The notes under the pieces were generated by a model. The model ran no database searches, was not told where the DNA came from, and saw only the letters and a list, made by a program, of their open reading frames with translations. This document shows, in pieces, positions 60,890 to 64,000 of a stretch of DNA of 64,000 nt (position 1 is its first letter; every line of letters starts with the position of its first letter). The position numbers were made by a program, and so were the translations under genes. The stretch comes from HLUCCA09 sp965277275 (lineage in GTDB: Bacteria > Pseudomonadota > Alphaproteobacteria > Rhodobacterales > Rhodobacteraceae): positions 186,001-250,000 of the forward strand of contig CBDICG010000001.1 of assembly GCA_965277275.1 (NCBI GenBank), given 5' to 3'.

Positions 60890-61933
60890 ATGGCCGACAA
60901 ACCGGGACTGACCTACGCGGATGCGGGCGTCGATATCGAGGCCGGCAATGCCCTTGTCAGCCGGATTGCCCCCGCCGCCCGATCGACGCAGCGACCCGGA
61001 ATGACATCGGGGATCGGTGGCTTTGGCGGGCTCTTCGATCTTCGGGCCGCCGGCTTTGAGGATCCCATCCTTGTCGCGGCGACCGACGGCGTTGGCACCA
61101 AGCTCCGGATCGGGATCGAAACCGGGCGCTTGCATGGGCTGGGTCAGGATCTGGTCGCCATGTGCGTCAACGACCTTATCTGCCAGGGCGCCGAGCCATT
61201 ATTCTTTCTCGATTACTTCGCAACGGGCGCGCTCGATGTCGATAGCGCTGCGGTTGTCGTCGAGGGGATCGCCTCGGCCTGCCAACTGGCGGGTTGCGCG
61301 CTCATCGGCGGCGAGACGGCGGAAATGCCGGGGATGTACCAGCCGGGCGACTTCGATCTGGCGGGGTTTGCTGTCGGAGCGATGGAGCGGGGCAGGGGCT
61401 TGCCCACCTCGATCGCGGACGGCGACATTGTGGTCGGGTTGGCATCCGACGGTCTGCATTCCAACGGGTTCTCGCTGGTGCGCCGCATCGTTGAGGAAAG
61501 TGGCCTGCAATGGGAGACGCCGTCTCCCTTCGGCGCGCCGACGCTCGGGGAAGACCTGTTGACCCCGACGCGGATCTACGTCCCCGCGGTGCTCGCTGCC
61601 CTCCGCGCGGGTGGGGTCCGTGGGCTTGCGCACATCACCGGGGGCGGTCTGACGGAAAATTTGCCACGGGTGCTCCCGGAGGGGCTTGGCGTCGAGGTGG
61701 ATCTCTCGAGCTGGGCGCTGCCGCCGGTGTTCGGTTGGCTGCGCGAGGCGGGCGGGGTTGCCGATGCAGAGCTCTTGCGCACCTTCAATGCGGGCATTGG
61801 CATGGCCGTCATCATGGCACCGGACCGGGCGGAGGAGCTTGGGGCCGTGCTGATGGATGCGGGCGAACGGGTGATCCCGCTCGGCCGCGTGGTGGCGGGC
61901 GAGGGTGTCGCCTATACGGGCGCGCTGAGGTGA
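60890..61933 (+). CDS. purM: phosphoribosylformylglycinamidine cyclo-ligase (AIR synthase)
   Basis: Fifth step of purine synthesis; ATP-dependent ring closure of FGAM to AIR. The 347-aa product has LTYADAGVDIEAGNALV, the ATDGVGTKL nucleotide motif, MCVNDLICQGAEPLFFLDYF, IGGETAEMPG, LASDGLHSNGFSLVR and AHITGGGLTENLPRVLP. An in-frame ATG at 60884 is too close to GGGAG; 60890 has the better spacing. purN follows 10 bases later. Confidence 0.96.
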   Translation: MADKPGLTYADAGVDIEAGNALVSRIAPAARSTQRPGMTSGIGGFGGLFDLRAAGFEDPILVAATDGVGTKLRIGIETGRLHGLGQDLVAMCVNDLICQGAEPLFFLDYFATGALDVDSAAVVVEGIASACQLAGCALIGGETAEMPGMYQPGDFDLAGFAVGAMERGRGLPTSIADGDIVVGLASDGLHSNGFSLVRRIVEESGLQWETPSPFGAPTLGEDLLTPTRIYVPAVLAALRAGGVRGLAHITGGGLTENLPRVLPEGLGVEVDLSSWALPPVFGWLREAGGVADAELLRTFNAGIGMAVIMAPDRAEELGAVLMDAGERVIPLGRVVAGEGVAYTGALR

Positions 61934-61943
61934 GGCGCTCTCA

Positions 61944-62573
61944 TTGAGCGAGCCCGTGGCACACGCTGAAAGCCCGGCGCGTCAAAGGGTTGCGATCCTG
62001 ATCTCGGGCGGCGGCTCCAACATGGTGAAGCTCGTCGAGGCGTTGCAGGAGCGGCCCGACCTCGCCACCCCAGCGCTCGTCCTCTCAAATGTCCCGGATG
62101 CTGGTGGTCTGCAGAAGGCCGAGGCGCTCGGCGTGTCGACATGCACGATCGATCACCGCGCCTATCGCGGTGACAGGTCCGGCTTTGAGGCCGAGCTCAC
62201 GAAAGCCCTCGACGCCGCCGCCGCGGACGTCGTCTGCCTCGCCGGCTTCATGCGCATTCTGACGCCGCCCTTTGTGGCGCACTTCGCCGGACGGATCCTC
62301 AACATCCACCCGTCGCTGCTGCCGAAGTACAAGGGCCTTCACACCCATGCGCGCGCGATCAAGGCGGGAGACCGCGAGCACGGCTGCACCGTGCATCTCG
62401 TGACACCCGAGCTCGATGATGGCCCGATCCTGGGGCAAGCCACCGTCCCGATACTGCCGGGCGACACTGCCGATGCGCTGGCGGCACGGGTCCTGCCGAT
62501 GGAGCATCGGCTCTACCCGCAAGTGCTGATGCGCTATCTCGAAGGGATCCGGGCGCCTGTCCTGCTGCGCTGA
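61944..62573 (+). CDS. purN: phosphoribosylglycinamide formyltransferase
   Basis: Third step of purine synthesis; transfers formyl from 10-formyl-THF to GAR. The 209-aa product has VAILISGGGSNMVKLV, LAGFMRILTPPFVAHF, the catalytic ILNIHPSLLPKYKGLHTH with Asn and His, and HLVTPELDDGPIL with the catalytic Asp. The best start is TTG 61944, with AGGTGAGG about eight bases upstream; no ATG or GTG suits. It is coupled closely to purM. Confidence 0.95.
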   Translation: MSEPVAHAESPARQRVAILISGGGSNMVKLVEALQERPDLATPALVLSNVPDAGGLQKAEALGVSTCTIDHRAYRGDRSGFEAELTKALDAAAADVVCLAGFMRILTPPFVAHFAGRILNIHPSLLPKYKGLHTHARAIKAGDREHGCTVHLVTPELDDGPILGQATVPILPGDTADALAARVLPMEHRLYPQVLMRYLEGIRAPVLLR

Positions 62574-62670
62574 CCTTTCGCTTTTGCGCATTTGGCGCTA
62601 GGCAGGCCGAACCGCCACATTGGCGCGCGTGCCGCGCCGTTCCTCCGTCGCCCAAGGGAGCCCCCGCTCT

Positions 62671-63825
62671 ATGCGCACCCTGACCACCACCGACGCGTTG
62701 GCCGCATTCTGTGCCGAGGCGGCCAATGGGCCGTATGTTACTGTAGACACGGAATTTTTACGTGAGCGAACCTATTGGTCGAAGCTCTGCCTGGTGCAAC
62801 TTGCACTGCCCGGGGACGGCGAAGCCGTGCTGGTGGATCCGATTCTCGGCGAGGACATGTCGCTCGAGCCGCTCTATGAGCTGATGCGTCAGCCCGGGGT
62901 GGTGAAGGTGTTTCATGCCGCGCGTCAGGATCTCGAGATCCTTCACCATGAGGGAGGGGTCCTGCCGGATCCGCTTTTTGATACACAGGTCGCCGCGATG
63001 GTGTGTGGCTTCGGCGAGCAGGTCGGGTACGAGACCCTCGTGCGGCGGATCGCGAAGGGAAGCGTCGACAAGACCTCCCGCTTTACCGACTGGTCCCGGC
63101 GCCCGCTGACCGACGCGCAGAAGGAGTACGCGCTGGCGGACGTCACGCATCTGCGACTGATCTACGAATACCTCGCCAACGAACTCGAGCGCACCGGACG
63201 TACCAAGTGGGTTCGCGAGGAACTCGCCGTCCTGATGGATCCGGGGACCTACGTCATCGAGCCCGAACACGCGTGGCGGCGCGTCAAGACACGGACCAAT
63301 TCCGGCCGGTTCCTGGCCATCGTCGCGGAACTCGCGCGGTTTCGCGAGACCCATGCCCAGGAGCGCAACATCCCGCGCAATCGCGTCTTCAAGGACGATG
63401 CCTTGCTCGAGCTCGCATCGACCAAGCCCGGCTCGCTCTCTGATCTGGGACGCTCGCGCCTGTTGCTGCGCGAGGCGCGCAAGGGGGCGATTGCTGACGG
63501 GATCCTCGAAGCTGTTGCCGCTGGTCTGGCCCGCGATCGCGCAGAGTGGCCAGAGCTTGATGACCGGCGCGACAGGCTTCAGGTCAACCCCGCGCTCGCC
63601 GATCTGCTGCGCGTCTTGCTCAAGGCCAAGGCGGAGCATTCCGGCGTTGCCCAAAAGCTCATAGCTTCGGCCGCCGATCTCGATGCGATCTCGGCCGGTG
63701 AGCGCGATGTGCCGGCGCTGCGCGGGTGGCGCAACGAGGTCTTCGGCGCGGATGCGCTACGCCTGTGCAACGGCGAGATTGCCCTCGCCGCCAAAGGTGC
63801 CAAGGTCGAAGTGGTCACGCTCTGA
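62671..63825 (+). CDS. rnd: ribonuclease D
   Basis: 3'-5' exoribonuclease that trims tRNA and small stable RNA precursors. The 384-aa product has the DEDD exonuclease core: VDTEFLRERTYWSKLC (D and E), FHAARQDLEIL (D) and EYALADVTHLRLIYEYL (D with Y), then an HRDC domain at about residues 210-290. ATG 62671 has AAGGGAG about ten bases upstream; the longer open frame is not needed. Confidence 0.95.
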   Translation: MRTLTTTDALAAFCAEAANGPYVTVDTEFLRERTYWSKLCLVQLALPGDGEAVLVDPILGEDMSLEPLYELMRQPGVVKVFHAARQDLEILHHEGGVLPDPLFDTQVAAMVCGFGEQVGYETLVRRIAKGSVDKTSRFTDWSRRPLTDAQKEYALADVTHLRLIYEYLANELERTGRTKWVREELAVLMDPGTYVIEPEHAWRRVKTRTNSGRFLAIVAELARFRETHAQERNIPRNRVFKDDALLELASTKPGSLSDLGRSRLLLREARKGAIADGILEAVAAGLARDRAEWPELDDRRDRLQVNPALADLLRVLLKAKAEHSGVAQKLIASAADLDAISAGERDVPALRGWRNEVFGADALRLCNGEIALAAKGAKVEVVTL

Positions 63826-63834
63826 CGGTTGCGC

Positions 63835-64000
63835 TTACCCGGTGAGAGTTTCCCGGAATGCGACCACCTCTGCCGATGTTGGCGGCACGCAACCGACCCG
63901 GGTACATGTCAGGGCGGCAGCCGACATGGCTCTTTCGAGAAGCTCGCCCACCGTATCGTCCGGCAGGGCAGACAAGGCGTCTTTGGTGGTCAATCCGTGG
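63835..64000 (-). CDS. PfkB family carbohydrate kinase, 3' end (partial)
   Basis: The last 54 codons of a gene running in from beyond the window end. The translation reads ...HGLTTKDALSALPDD, then LLERAMSAAALTCTRVGCVP and PTSAEVVAFRETLTG. The AMSAAALTCTRVGCVPPT pattern is the typical C-terminal helix of fructokinase/ribokinase-type enzymes. The catalytic region is outside, so the substrate is unknown. It converges on rnd, with nine bases between stops. Confidence 0.75.
   Translation of the reverse strand, partial: HGLTTKDALSALPDDTVGELLERAMSAAALTCTRVGCVPPTSAEVVAFRETLTG

Overview
The window looks like a chromosomal core region of an alphaproteobacterium of the Rhodobacterales (Roseobacter/Rhodobacter type). 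The evidence is high GC, the trkA-trkH-hfq-hflX order, a helABCDX-type ccmABCDG cluster, a sciP-ctrA pair, a VPLPA-CTERM-like protein and many small proteins typical of that order. I see no rRNA, CRISPR array, prophage, transposase or insertion sequence. Base composition and gene density are even throughout, so I do not read any part as a recently acquired island.

Layout. 1-4 kb: 3' half of trkA, then trkH, hfq and hflX. 4-9.2 kb: a VPLPA-CTERM-like secreted protein, a penicillin-acylase-family hydrolase, a 3-hydroxyisobutyrate-dehydrogenase-like oxidoreductase and two small unknowns. 9.4-15.1 kb: acnA (minus), a DUF1223 thioredoxin-like protein, an LpxR-like lipid A deacylase and an HNH endonuclease preceded by a tiny upstream ORF. 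15.3-18 kb: a minus-strand operon of a 46-aa membrane protein, a 538-aa secreted unknown and a XerD-like recombinase, joined by ATGA overlaps. 18-21.3 kb: aroK-aroB, ssb and a lytic transglycosylase. 21.5-29.3 kb: an oligopeptide-type ABC importer (SBP, two permeases, fused double ATPase) with an AraC regulator upstream. 29.4-30.3 kb: miaA.

30.4-43.3 kb is the envelope and isoprenoid superoperon pyrH-frr-uppS-cdsA-dxr-rseP-(46-aa membrane protein)-bamA-skp-fabZ-lpxA-lpxI-lpxB. It links translation recycling, undecaprenyl phosphate, phospholipid, outer-membrane-protein assembly and lipid A synthesis; lpxD is not in it. 43.4-45.8 kb: mnmA, sciP and ctrA, with tandem CtrA-type half-sites before ctrA. 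46-48.9 kb: ccmABCDG. 49-54.6 kb: a Rieske oxygenase coupled to a 100-aa unknown, an EF-hand miniprotein, a bactofilin/M23 peptidase pair, a DUF455 ferritin-like protein and a Bcp/PrxQ peroxiredoxin. 54.7-64 kb: a large AsmA/YhdP-like protein, queA, an MFS transporter, a CAU-anticodon tRNA, purM-purN, rnd and the 3' end of a PfkB-family sugar kinase.

Most genes are housekeeping. The less ordinary points are the ctrA promoter architecture, hflX lacking an ATG/GTG/TTG start that covers its conserved N-terminus, the upstream ORF overlapping the HNH gene start, two unrecorded 46-codon membrane-protein genes, the Rieske/100-aa coupled pair, the compound palindrome in the ABC operon, and several unknown proteins inside tightly coupled operons. 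I found no clear candidate for a wholly new multi-gene system. All family assignments are by reading motifs; no database search was run.
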